From Roseofilum halophilum BLCC-M91 (GTDB lineage: Bacteria > Cyanobacteriota > Cyanobacteriia > Cyanobacteriales > Desertifilaceae), in contig NZ_JAQPOK010000014.1 of assembly GCF_030068445.1 (NCBI RefSeq), positions 1 through 40,688 on the forward strand: a stretch of DNA of 40,688 nucleotides, read 5' to 3'. How positions within the stretch are numbered: the first letter of the stretch is position 1; the number at the start of each line of letters is the position of its first letter. The position numbers were made by a program, and so were the translations under genes. Under the pieces are notes generated by a model. That model did no database searches and had not been told where the DNA came from. It was given only the letters and a program-made list of their open reading frames with translations. Below, one piece after another: positions 25,317 through 34,327 of this stretch.

Positions 25317-25805
25317 ATGGTTTATCAAAAGATTTTAGTGGCCCTCGATCGCTCCATTCAAGCAGAAATCGTTTTTGAGAAAGGGTTCGCTCTAGCTCAA
25401 CAGTTTTCTGCCCAAATGATGCTCTTTCACCGTCTCGCCTTAGAAGAGAGCGGTCTCTTCACCTATGTTGGCCCCTATGGCCACACTTTAACCAACTTTT
25501 CCCAAGCCGTACAGGAACAGATGGCAGAAGAAACGGAACAGACTCGTCAATGGCTCACATCTTATTGCGATCGGGCTACGCAGGCTGGTGTTTCTTGTGA
25601 GTGGGAATGGAAAATGGGCGATACTGGACGCTGGATCTGCGATCTGGCCAAAACCTGGGGAGCGGACTTAATTGTGGTGGGTCGTCGCGGACGACATGGA
25701 GTCACCGAGGTACTCTTAGGAAGTGTCAGTAACTATGTGGTTCATCGAGCTTCCTGTTCTGTGTTCATCGTCCAAGAAAAACCCTTGCTATCCGAGCCAA
25801 CGTGA
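25317..25805 (+). CDS. Universal stress protein (UspA family)
   Basis: A 162-residue single-domain UspA protein, starting with YQKILVALDRS. It has the ATP-binding G-x2-G-x9-G-[ST] motif in GRRGRHGVTEVLLGSVS and ends in the usual CSVFIVQ strand. These proteins bind ATP or AMP and respond to stress, and no specific partner is visible. It lies 51 bases before the glycosyltransferase-like gene on the same strand and may be co-transcribed. Confidence 0.92.
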   Translation: MVYQKILVALDRSIQAEIVFEKGFALAQQFSAQMMLFHRLALEESGLFTYVGPYGHTLTNFSQAVQEQMAEETEQTRQWLTSYCDRATQAGVSCEWEWKMGDTGRWICDLAKTWGADLIVVGRRGRHGVTEVLLGSVSNYVVHRASCSVFIVQEKPLLSEPT

Positions 25806-25856
25806 ACCCCCCGTTCCCTTTCTCTACCCACACACCTTTAATTTTTAATTAATTCC

Positions 25857-26942
25857 ATGTCTAGACCGGCTTTGTATATGGCGATTACTAATCATGGCTT
25901 TGGTCATGCGGTGAGGATGGCTTCAGTCGCCGCCGCGATCGCCCAACGGCAACCTGAAATCCTCCTGATTCTGGTCAGCACCGTGCCCCGATGGTTGCTG
26001 GAGTCCTATATTCCCGGTGACTTTATCCACCGTCCCAGGGGGTTTGATGTGGGGGTTATCCAATCCGATAGCCTGAAAATGGATAAACAACCCACCTTAG
26101 AAAAACTGAAAGAGATTCGCCAAAATGAACGCTCAATTATTGCCGGAGAAGTGAATTTTATTCGCCAAAATCGAGTCGGTTTGGTGTTGGCCGATTTACC
26201 CCATTTAGCCGTAGACATTGCCCATAATGCTGGTCTTCCCTGTTGGATGATGGGAAATTTTGGCTGGGATTTTATTTATCGCCCTTGGGGAGGGGAATTT
26301 ATGGAAATAGCGGATTGGATTAGCAGTGCTTATCGTCAGTGCGATCGCCTGTTTCGACTGCCGATCCATGAACCCATGAGTGCCTTCCCAAAAATTGTTG
26401 ATGTGGGGTTAACCGGAGGCATTCCCCGATGGACTCCGGAGCAGTTGCGCCAACAGTTACAGATTTCGTCTCCCCAAGAACGGACGATTTTATTAACGTT
26501 TGGGGGGCTGAGTCTGCAAGCGATTCCCTATGATACCCTGAAAGACTTCCCCGATTGGCAATTTATCACTTTCGATGCCCAGGCTCCGGATCTGCCCAAT
26601 TTGATGCAAGTGAGGGGAAATGAATATCGACCCGTCGATTTTATGCCGATTTGCGATCGCCTGATCTCCAAACCCGGATATAGTACCTTTGCTGAAGCTT
26701 TGCGCTTAGGGACTCCTGTTGCTTCCTTAACGCGAGATGGATTTGCCGAAACCCCGGTTTTAATGGCAGGATTACAAGATTATGGCCACCATCAGATTAT
26801 TAGCCCAGAAGCCTTTTTTAGCGGAGATTGGGGCTTTTTGCACCAAGCTCCCACTCCTCCCAGAACGGATTCAAGGTTGGATAAAAACGGCAGTGAGGCG
26901 ATCGCCCAAGCCATTATCAACTATTTTAGGGATAATGAATAA
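25857..26942 (+). CDS. GT-B fold glycosyltransferase-like protein
   Basis: A 361-residue protein resembling GT-B glycosyltransferases and the N-terminal half of plant arabinokinase-type proteins. It starts with YMAITNHGFGHAVRMASVA, the first nucleotide-binding-like loop. A second half has ILLTFGGLSLQAIPYDTL, DFMPICDRLISKPGYSTFAEAL and GTPVASLTRDGFAETPVLM, the typical sugar-nucleotide site of the MurG/GT28 style. Donor and acceptor are unknown. The 24-base spacing to the YjbQ gene suggests an operon. Confidence 0.78.
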   Translation: MSRPALYMAITNHGFGHAVRMASVAAAIAQRQPEILLILVSTVPRWLLESYIPGDFIHRPRGFDVGVIQSDSLKMDKQPTLEKLKEIRQNERSIIAGEVNFIRQNRVGLVLADLPHLAVDIAHNAGLPCWMMGNFGWDFIYRPWGGEFMEIADWISSAYRQCDRLFRLPIHEPMSAFPKIVDVGLTGGIPRWTPEQLRQQLQISSPQERTILLTFGGLSLQAIPYDTLKDFPDWQFITFDAQAPDLPNLMQVRGNEYRPVDFMPICDRLISKPGYSTFAEALRLGTPVASLTRDGFAETPVLMAGLQDYGHHQIISPEAFFSGDWGFLHQAPTPPRTDSRLDKNGSEAIAQAIINYFRDNE

Positions 26943-26965
26943 TTGAGGATTTTCCCCATTTGCCC

Positions 26966-27385
26966 ATGACTTACTATCAAACCCAACTCCAGATCAAAAC
27001 CACAGGCAAAAACTTTTCCCCCATCACCTCTCAAGTTAAACAAGTGGTCAAAGAATCCGGCATTCAAACCGGATTATGTACCCTGTTTTTGAGGCACACT
27101 TCCGCCAGTTTAGTCATTCAAGAAAATGCCGATCCCGATGTTTTGCGCGATTTAGCTAATTTTTTTGCTAAATTAGTTCCTGAAGATGGGATCAGCTATA
27201 TTCATGATGCCGAAGGGCCGGATGATATGCCAGCCCATATCCGCAGTGTATTAACCAAAACCTCAGAACAAATTCCCATTCATCAAGGGCGCTTACTTTT
27301 AGGCACTTGGCAAGGCATTTATCTATGGGAACATCGCAGTCGCAATCATCATCGAGAACTGGTGGTTCATATTAGTGGAAATTAG
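26966..27385 (+). CDS. YjbQ family (UPF0047) protein
   Basis: A 139-residue protein of the YjbQ/UPF0047 family, reported in some bacteria to have secondary thiamine-phosphate synthase activity. Family marks are LFLRHTSASLVIQENADPDV, then DDMPAHIRSVLTKTSEQIPI and LLLGTWQGIYLWEHRSRNHHR, with the conserved His residues. Length is normal. The ATG at 26966 was chosen over an upstream TTG at 26960. It is downstream of the glycosyltransferase-like gene with a 23-base gap. Confidence 0.9.
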   Translation: MTYYQTQLQIKTTGKNFSPITSQVKQVVKESGIQTGLCTLFLRHTSASLVIQENADPDVLRDLANFFAKLVPEDGISYIHDAEGPDDMPAHIRSVLTKTSEQIPIHQGRLLLGTWQGIYLWEHRSRNHHRELVVHISGN

Positions 27386-27412
27386 CTTGTGTTTTCTCCT
27401 CTTTTGCTCTAA

Positions 27413-27425
27413 AATGATAATCATT
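27413..27425 (+). promoter_or_regulatory. Zur-box-like palindrome before znuC
   Basis: AATGATAATCATT is a perfect 13-base palindrome about a central A. It resembles cyanobacterial Zur operators, which contain TGATAATCATTATCA-like sequence. It lies 81 bases upstream of znuC and is suitably placed to repress the zinc transporter genes when zinc is ample. Confidence 0.75.
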
Positions 27426-27506
27426 CTACCGAAACACTCTTGGGTTGGCCCCATATCCCCTAACCAACCCCAAACCTAGAGTGCCTCAGAACACAGGAGA
27501 TTGAGC

Positions 27507-28295
27507 TTGAGCGAACCCGTATTGGAAGTTGAAGGCTTAATTGTCGATCGCGATCGCACCCCCGGAGTCGTGCGAGACGTATCCTTTACCTTGTCCCCTG
27601 GTACAGATACCGCCCTAATCGGCCCCAATGGAGCCGGAAAAAGTACCCTCATTCAAGCCATTTTAGGCATTTTACCCCGGAAATCCGGCAAAATTTCCAT
27701 ATTAGGAAAACCTCTAACTTCTCAAGGCAAACTACCCGCACACATTCGCCAACAAATTGCCTATTTACCCCAAAACTTTCTCTTCGATCGCCGTCTTCCC
27801 CTAACCGTCGCCGAACTGGTAGGCTTAGGTTGGGATAAATTGGGTATTCAATGGCCCTGGTCAGGTTATCGAGAGCGCCGCCAAGCCGTCCGAGAGAGCC
27901 TTTCGCGAGTCGATGCCTGGCATTTAAAAAATAAACCCATCAGCCAACTTTCTGGCGGCGAAACCAAACGAGTCTTGTTAGCTTATTGTCTCGCCCGGCC
28001 GCGAAAACTACTCATTCTAGATGAAGCCCCTGCGGGGTTAGATATTAGTGGAGAAGCGGAATTTTATCAACTGCTCGAAGACCTAAAACAAGAATATCAT
28101 TGGGCAATTTTACAAATTTCCCATGATTTAGAGATGGTGAGAAAACAGTGCGATCGCGTCCTGTGTCTCAATCGGACTTTGCTCTGTCAAGGCACACCAG
28201 AAACTACCCTCAGCACGGAAAACCTCATTGCTGCTTACGGTTCTGCCTTTGCTCGCTATCACCATCATCACTCTTGCCCAAAGAGTACAGAGTAA
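27507..28295 (+). CDS. znuC: Zinc/manganese-type ABC transporter ATP-binding protein
   Basis: A 262-residue ABC ATPase that powers metal import through the adjacent permease. It has Walker A GPNGAGKST (39-47), the Q-loop YLPQNF, the signature LSGGE, Walker B LLILDEAPAGLD and the switch ISHD. The C-terminus is His-rich (ARYHHHHSC), suggesting zinc sensing or binding. The TTG at 27507 fits AGGAG (27495-27499) better than the TTG at 27501. The Zur-like palindrome upstream supports zinc as substrate, but manganese cannot be excluded by the ATPase alone. Confidence 0.88.
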   Translation: MSEPVLEVEGLIVDRDRTPGVVRDVSFTLSPGTDTALIGPNGAGKSTLIQAILGILPRKSGKISILGKPLTSQGKLPAHIRQQIAYLPQNFLFDRRLPLTVAELVGLGWDKLGIQWPWSGYRERRQAVRESLSRVDAWHLKNKPISQLSGGETKRVLLAYCLARPRKLLILDEAPAGLDISGEAEFYQLLEDLKQEYHWAILQISHDLEMVRKQCDRVLCLNRTLLCQGTPETTLSTENLIAAYGSAFARYHHHHSCPKSTE

Positions 28296-28308
28296 AAAAT
28301 TATTGATT

Positions 28309-29163
28309 ATGGTATTAGAAACGGAATTATCACGGGCGATCGAACTCTTCCAATTTGCCTTTATGCAACGGGCGCTCATGGGAGGAGTATTAATGGGAGT
28401 TATGGGAGGACTCTTGGGCAGCTTTACCATTTTGCGGCAACTCTCATTTTTTAGTGATGCTCTAGGGCACTCGGCCCTATTGGGATTAAGTTTAGGGCTA
28501 TTATTAGGACTTAATCCATCATTTGTGATTTTGCCTTTTGCCGTTATTTTTGCCCTGGTGGTTAATACTTTTCTAGAACGTACCCAACTGTGGACGGATG
28601 CTTTACTCAATATTGTTTATTCCTCATCCTTAGCCCTTGCAATTATTACCCTCAGCCTGATTGGGCAATACAAAGGGGGCATCAATAACTTACTGTTTGG
28701 TGATATTTTAGCCCTGCAAAACTTCGATCTGATCCTTAGTGCCCTTCTGTTATCGATCTGTGTCGGATTTATTAGCTTAACTGTGCGAACTCAGATGATG
28801 GTTACGCTTCATGAACCGATGGCGATCGCCCGTGGTGTCTCCGTCCAGGCCCATCGCACCGCCTTTATTGTCCTCCTTTCCTTAGTCGTCGGCGTTGCGA
28901 TCAAGGCGATCGGAGTCCTATTAGTGAGCGCTTTTATCGTCATTCCCGCATGTTGCGCTCGCTTACTGACTCACAACTTCACCACTTATGCGATCGGTTC
29001 TGCTGTCGTTGGTGCGATCGGCGCTCTGGGTGGCATTGTTCTCTCGGCTCTATTTAACCTCCCGTCCGGCCCCAGTATTGTGATCGTACAACTGGCATTG
29101 TTCTTGAGTGCGATCGCTCTGTCCCAATTACAGCGCTTCGCGCGGCAGAAGGGTAATGGGTAA
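28309..29163 (+). CDS. znuB: Metal ABC transporter permease
   Basis: A 284-residue permease of the ABC-3 (ZnuB/MntB) family with eight or nine membrane helices. Motifs include LMGGVLMGVMGGLLGSFTIL, SFFSDALGHSALLGLSLGLL (the typical SD-x-LGHS motif) and the coupling region ARGVSVQAHR. It starts 13 bases after znuC, in one operon. No periplasmic metal-binding ZnuA is present in the window. The last codons (QKGNG) come from a heptamer repeat, so the C-terminal end may have been altered. Confidence 0.88.
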   Translation: MVLETELSRAIELFQFAFMQRALMGGVLMGVMGGLLGSFTILRQLSFFSDALGHSALLGLSLGLLLGLNPSFVILPFAVIFALVVNTFLERTQLWTDALLNIVYSSSLALAIITLSLIGQYKGGINNLLFGDILALQNFDLILSALLLSICVGFISLTVRTQMMVTLHEPMAIARGVSVQAHRTAFIVLLSLVVGVAIKAIGVLLVSAFIVIPACCARLLTHNFTTYAIGSAVVGAIGALGGIVLSALFNLPSGPSIVIVQLALFLSAIALSQLQRFARQKGNG

Positions 29164-29168
29164 TGGGG

Positions 29169-29190
29169 AGCGCAAGTTACAGCGCTTTTC
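29169..29190 (+). terminator. Weak hairpin between znuB and the WD40 gene
   Basis: Arms AGCGC (29169-29173) and GCGCT (29182-29186) are followed by TTTT. The stem is short (5 bp), so this is a possible terminator for the znu operon only. It lies between convergent genes. Confidence 0.35.
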
Positions 29191-29197
29191 GATAATT

Positions 29198-32100
29198 TTA
29201 ATCGCACAGAGATACTCTCTCTTGTTGACCCGTGGGATTATTCTGTAAATATCCTTGTAACCATTCACACCCGGTTTCTAACAACTGGTCAAGTTCCAAC
29301 CGATCCAAATGCCATAGGGTAACCCGTCCATCTCCCCCCACAGAAATCAGGGTTTTGCCATCAGAGGTGAAACTGAGTCCATTAATCGAACGGTGGGAAC
29401 TTGCGGTCAGCAGATGCAGTAAGGTTCCATCTTTGCGCCAGAGGCGAATGGTGTTATGGCTGGCGGACGCTAATCGTTCTCCATCTGGGCTAAAAACAAC
29501 ACTGGTAACCGTGTTTCCCTGATGTTCTAGGGGTTCAACCAAGAGTTGCCCTTGGCGGTTCCAGAGTTTGACTCGGCTATCATAACTAGCAGTGGCGATC
29601 GCCTGACCATCAGGAGCAAACGTTACCCCCCAAACTCCCGCTCGATGGCGCAGAGTGCCCACCTGAGTACCATCCGTGCGCCAGAGCTTCACCCGTCCCT
29701 CATCGCTGGCAGCAGCCACGAGCTGACCATCAGGGCTAAAACTCACCCAATTAATGGCAGAACTATCCGTAACCAACGTTTTCAATAATGTGCCATCTCT
29801 GCGCCATAACTTCACCGTATAATCCTTACTCCCAGAAGCAATCGTTTTACCATCAGGACTCACACTCACACTGAGAACCACATCCCGATGACCCTCCAGG
29901 GTTTGCAGCAGCTCCCCTTTCAGGTTCCAAACTTTGACTTGGCGATCGTCCCCTGCGGTCACCAACTGCTGGCTATCTGGGGTAAACGCCACCCCCCAAA
30001 CCTGTCCCTGATGACCCTTCCAGGACTTTCGCACCTTCCCATCCGGCTGCCATACCGTAATCATGCCATTATCACCGATAGTGGAAATGTGCCTCCCATT
30101 CGGACTCACATTCACCCCATTGAGCGGCCCACCCCCGTCCCAGACCTCCATCAGGGCCTTATTCAAGCGCCACACCTTCACCGACTTATCCAAACTGGCC
30201 GAAACAATACGACTCCCATCTGGACTAAATCCCACCTTGGGAACCCAATGGCTATGACCAATCAAAGTTTTTTGCAAACTCCCATCCAACCCACTCCAAA
30301 TCTTAATCGTCTTATCCTTACTAGCCGTCACAAACTGTTGACCATCGGCCCTAAATTGCACATCTAAAACTGTATCCTCATGAGCTTCAATTTCAGTAAT
30401 TAACCCCTCCTCAGTCCAAAAACTCACCATTCCTTTTCTCTGGCCCGTTTGTCCTTCAATTACCTGGCCAGCCACCGCTAAAAGTCCCTCTGACGACCAA
30501 CTCATACTATACACTTCTTGCTCACTCACAAAGGTTTTCACAAGCGTTCCATCCAAGCGCCAAAAGCGAATTTTACGGTCTAAACTCGCCGTTGCTACCA
30601 ACTGACCATCAGGAGAAAAGACCACACTTAAAACTGAAGAATCATGAGGTAGAGTCACCAGCTCGGAGCCATCTTTACGCCAGAGTTTCACCGTTTTATC
30701 CCGACTCGCTGAAGCAATTAACGGATTCTGTGCATCTAGATTTGCTGCTAGGTCAATAATTTGGTCAGTATGGCCCTGTAATTCTATATATTCAATCCGC
30801 TCTAAGTTCGCTACATTGCCTAAATCGGAAAACTTGCCTAAATTCCACAATTTAACGCTACGATCCCAACTGCCAGAGGCTAACCATTTTCCATTCTCCA
30901 GAAATGCCAAACTGGTAATTACATCCTCATGACCGGGAATCGTAAAACAAGGCTTTCCTTCTTCATCCCAAACGCGAATTGTGCTGTCTTCCCCTGCGGT
31001 AGCAATCACTTTTCCATCGGGGCTAAATGTGGCCGCATAAACTCCATCTTTATGACCCTGTAAGCGATTTTCTTCGCTAATTTTATAAACCGCATAGGAT
31101 AAGGTTTTCTCAATGGTCTCGGACACCGATTGAGGTACAAAGGGTGTAATTTTGATTTGTTGTCCCGCTTTCAGTCCCGTGGTTAACCCTTCAATTTCCT
31201 TATTGAGTCCCACTAAGGCCTCGGAAGACGTGCCCAAGGTTCTAATCTGATTAATCACCCCATTCCAAGCAAATCCCGTTAACCCAACAATAAAACAACC
31301 CGCACCGACTAATAGAGAATTCAAAATAAGCTTGCGCTGTTTTTCGCTCTTTTTCTCTTTTTCTCTGGCTTGCTTTAATAATCTCAATAACTTGTTCTCT
31401 TTGCGTAATTTATCGAGGACAAATTGTCCTTCTGAAAGCCGTTGTTTTTCTTGATCTAGGGCTTCAGAGTCAGAAATAGCATGATTTTGAGGATTGGAAA
31501 TATAATCAGCTAAGTCATTTTCTACCAGTTCATAGCGCTCTTGAGCCAATTGAGAAATTTCTGAGTTTTGATGAAGTAACTGGTCGATTTGTTTCTGGTT
31601 TTGGGCATTTTGTTTCTGAAGGTGCGATCGCTCCTGATTAATGGACTGTTTTTTCTGGGTTTGGATAAACTCAACCAGATAATCATGGATTAACTGATAG
31701 CGGGGTTCGGGTTGTTCGGGAATCAGGTAAATTAAGCCCGAACCGCAGAAAATTTCTAAAATTAGCGTCAGGGTTTCTAAAGTGAGATCGGAACCCATTT
31801 CCCCTAAAATTTCTGACCGGGTTTTTAGGGGACGATTGCTGTCTTCATCGATGAAAGTGTAAACGATTTTGCGAGCGTGATACTCATTCTTTTGACCACA
31901 ATCCTTAATTACAGAGTCTAAGAAGTTCTGGACTAATTTGTGTTTGGATTCGACTTGACGATATTGTTCTAATGTGGTAATATTTAGGTCTTGCAGTTGA
32001 GAACCGACAATTTGTAATTCAATCGGTCGGACTTCGTTTGTACCCGCCGATAAATCATTGACTAAGGCTTCAATTAAATCATCATCGAGTTCAAATTGAG

Positions 32101-34327
32101 TGTGACGGGTCAAATTTTTAATCACTTCAAAGGTATGGGCTTTGGAGAAATTGCCCAAGGCATAGCGATTGCTTTTATCGAGTAAATTACAGGCGATCGC
32201 CTCCAGGGAAAGATGGCGTTCAATTTCTAGCAGATGATGTAAGTAATCTTCTCTAATCGAAATAATGATTTTTAGTCCTGATTGATGGAGACACTCTTCT
32301 AAAAAGCCATAAAACTCTTGTCGTTTTTCAGGATCGTTACAAACAAAGAAAAACTCTTCAAATTGGTCAAAGATGAGTACCGTTAACCCATTTTGATCGG
32401 CAATTTGATCGAAGGTTTGCAGATAGAGGTCTGGGGTGTAATCTGAGAGGTGAGTATGGCTAAATTGAAAGTGTTTCAAGGATTCTTTTAAGGCTTTGCC
32501 CAAGTTCACTCCCCAATCTGAATACACCCGCATCACTACCGGAATTGGAATTTGATCGCCGAGGGTTTTTCGATGGAGGGTAGGGACTAATCCGGCGTTC
32601 ACAATGGAACTTTTTCCGACTCCAGAGGGGCCATGAATTACAGTGATTTTATAATCGGAACGGCTAATGCGATACAGCAGGTTTTGGACATCATTTTGAC
32701 GGTTCGAGGTGGAGATAGCTTCGGCGACTCCCCCCACCTGTGTATCGGTTTCTATCGGATTGGCAAGGAGGGGATTTAAGGCTTGTTGAGTGGGTCTTAA
32801 TTGGGCTGCACCGACAAAGGGACGTAATCCATACTGGGATTGGACGGCACGCTGTTCTTGTTTGAGTAAAAAGGCTTCTCGATAACAGTGTTCGTGGAAA
32901 TAGAGCGATCGCACTCCTTCTAATAAGCGTAAATACCGGTGGGGGTCATGGCGAGAATTGCTTTGGGTAATAGCACGTTCTAGCTTCTGCTTTGCTTCAT
33001 TTAATCTCTGATTCGCCTGTTCATACTGGTTCAGATGGCGCAAGCATTGGACGAATTGTAATTGAAATAACTGAGACCAGAGCAGAGGATATAATCCCTG
33101 GGGTAAAGGCTGCAAGCTCTTGTCCACAGTGGGGTCTGCTACAGAGTATAGGATTTCTAAACACTGCTCTAATCGCTCGCGAGCTGTTTCCCATTCTTCC
33201 TGTTCTAAAGCGAATTTTCCTAAAAATCCATAATCAAGGGCTAACTGCACGGGTAAGCCATACTGCTGATGTAAATCGAGGGCGGTTTGGGTAAACTCTA
33301 AAAGGGTTTCCCAGGCTTTTAAATGTTGCAAGACATCACTAACTTGTCCGGTAATTTGTGCCATTAAATCTTGCCGTCCAGCGTCTTGAAAGCACTGTAT
33401 AGCCTGATGGAAATAATACCAAGATTGTTCCCATAAGTGTTTCTGTTCGGGGGTTTCTTGGGCGGGATAGAAGTAACAGAGTCCCAGGTAAAACAGCAGT
33501 AAACCTTGATGCTCTAAATTGGGGCTAGAGGATAAGTGTTGTTCATAATTTAAGGCAGTTTGATAATAGCCGATCGCAGCTTCAATCTGACCTTGCATCA
33601 GTCGGTCATGACCTAACAGAATCGCTACCCTGGCTTCTAAACCTGGATCAAAAACGGCTTCTCGGCGTTCTAGGGTGGAAAGGGCTAATTCTAACTCCTG
33701 GCGATGTTGACCGCATCCTCCCCGTTGGGGAGAAATAAACGACAGGGGAAACCCTAGCAGTTTTTTATGCTCGCGACTTAAGAGATTGTCGAGTAAGGTT
33801 TGTGCTTTCTGGATAATCAGGGTTGAGAGGGCTTGGGTGGTGAGATCGAAGGAGATGGGATTGGCGGCGAAATTGGCAAAATCGGGGGCAAGCTGCAAAA
33901 ATTGATATAAGAGGCGATCGTTAACCCACAAAACTAAGGGACAATTAAGCTGTTTGCGAAATTCATCCCGGATAACGTTGGTGGAGGTTAAGATATCTTC
34001 TAAGTTAATGACGGATTCTAGACCTACAACCAAGAGTGCAGAGGGTTGGGTTTCAGTTAGGGCTAAATCGGCTTTAACGCTGTGATAGAGATGGGTAACA
34101 TGGGGGGATAACTGCAACTGTCGAAAGGCTGGAAAATCGGGCGATCGCTCCTTTAAGACTTCAGATAACCGCTTCAACAGATACTCTCGCAGGTGTCCAT
34201 AGTTACAGCGTACCAAAATTAAGGAAAATTGCCCTTGAGACAGGGTAATGGCTCGCGCCAACTGTTGCAGGGCCGGTTCATTGTCTATGAAGTCGCAATC
34301 TTGCCAGTGTTGTTCTGTGTTAACCAT
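29198..34327 (-). CDS. nSTAND NTPase with TPR-like, transmembrane and 14 WD40 repeats
   Basis: A giant protein of about 1709 residues. Residues about 20-175 look like a degenerate P-loop domain (SLILVRCNYGHLREYLL in place of Walker A, then ALLVVGLESV and PLVLWVNDRLL). TPR-like helices follow (about 230-500). The nSTAND NTPase starts near 560 with the Walker A GPSGVGKSS and has TVLIFDQFEEFFF as Walker B. A coiled coil lies at about 900-990, one membrane helix near 995-1020 with Lys/Arg before it, then about 14 WD40 repeats, enough for two seven-bladed propellers. The ATG at 34327 was chosen, overlapping the preceding ATPase gene by 43 bases; an earlier GTG at 34375 would give a longer overlap. 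It is probably a signalling or defence NTPase, but no effector domain is recognised. Confidence 0.85.
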   Translation of the reverse strand: MVNTEQHWQDCDFIDNEPALQQLARAITLSQGQFSLILVRCNYGHLREYLLKRLSEVLKERSPDFPAFRQLQLSPHVTHLYHSVKADLALTETQPSALLVVGLESVINLEDILTSTNVIRDEFRKQLNCPLVLWVNDRLLYQFLQLAPDFANFAANPISFDLTTQALSTLIIQKAQTLLDNLLSREHKKLLGFPLSFISPQRGGCGQHRQELELALSTLERREAVFDPGLEARVAILLGHDRLMQGQIEAAIGYYQTALNYEQHLSSSPNLEHQGLLLFYLGLCYFYPAQETPEQKHLWEQSWYYFHQAIQCFQDAGRQDLMAQITGQVSDVLQHLKAWETLLEFTQTALDLHQQYGLPVQLALDYGFLGKFALEQEEWETARERLEQCLEILYSVADPTVDKSLQPLPQGLYPLLWSQLFQLQFVQCLRHLNQYEQANQRLNEAKQKLERAITQSNSRHDPHRYLRLLEGVRSLYFHEHCYREAFLLKQEQRAVQSQYGLRPFVGAAQLRPTQQALNPLLANPIETDTQVGGVAEAISTSNRQNDVQNLLYRISRSDYKITVIHGPSGVGKSSIVNAGLVPTLHRKTLGDQIPIPVVMRVYSDWGVNLGKALKESLKHFQFSHTHLSDYTPDLYLQTFDQIADQNGLTVLIFDQFEEFFFVCNDPEKRQEFYGFLEECLHQSGLKIIISIREDYLHHLLEIERHLSLEAIACNLLDKSNRYALGNFSKAHTFEVIKNLTRHTQFELDDDLIEALVNDLSAGTNEVRPIELQIVGSQLQDLNITTLEQYRQVESKHKLVQNFLDSVIKDCGQKNEYHARKIVYTFIDEDSNRPLKTRSEILGEMGSDLTLETLTLILEIFCGSGLIYLIPEQPEPRYQLIHDYLVEFIQTQKKQSINQERSHLQKQNAQNQKQIDQLLHQNSEISQLAQERYELVENDLADYISNPQNHAISDSEALDQEKQRLSEGQFVLDKLRKENKLLRLLKQAREKEKKSEKQRKLILNSLLVGAGCFIVGLTGFAWNGVINQIRTLGTSSEALVGLNKEIEGLTTGLKAGQQIKITPFVPQSVSETIEKTLSYAVYKISEENRLQGHKDGVYAATFSPDGKVIATAGEDSTIRVWDEEGKPCFTIPGHEDVITSLAFLENGKWLASGSWDRSVKLWNLGKFSDLGNVANLERIEYIELQGHTDQIIDLAANLDAQNPLIASASRDKTVKLWRKDGSELVTLPHDSSVLSVVFSPDGQLVATASLDRKIRFWRLDGTLVKTFVSEQEVYSMSWSSEGLLAVAGQVIEGQTGQRKGMVSFWTEEGLITEIEAHEDTVLDVQFRADGQQFVTASKDKTIKIWSGLDGSLQKTLIGHSHWVPKVGFSPDGSRIVSASLDKSVKVWRLNKALMEVWDGGGPLNGVNVSPNGRHISTIGDNGMITVWQPDGKVRKSWKGHQGQVWGVAFTPDSQQLVTAGDDRQVKVWNLKGELLQTLEGHRDVVLSVSVSPDGKTIASGSKDYTVKLWRRDGTLLKTLVTDSSAINWVSFSPDGQLVAAASDEGRVKLWRTDGTQVGTLRHRAGVWGVTFAPDGQAIATASYDSRVKLWNRQGQLLVEPLEHQGNTVTSVVFSPDGERLASASHNTIRLWRKDGTLLHLLTASSHRSINGLSFTSDGKTLISVGGDGRVTLWHLDRLELDQLLETGCEWLQGYLQNNPTGQQERVSLCD

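Noticed and set aside
28228-28308. Upstream extension of znuB
   Set aside because: It would overlap most of the znuC end, and the ATG at 28309 fits the family length.
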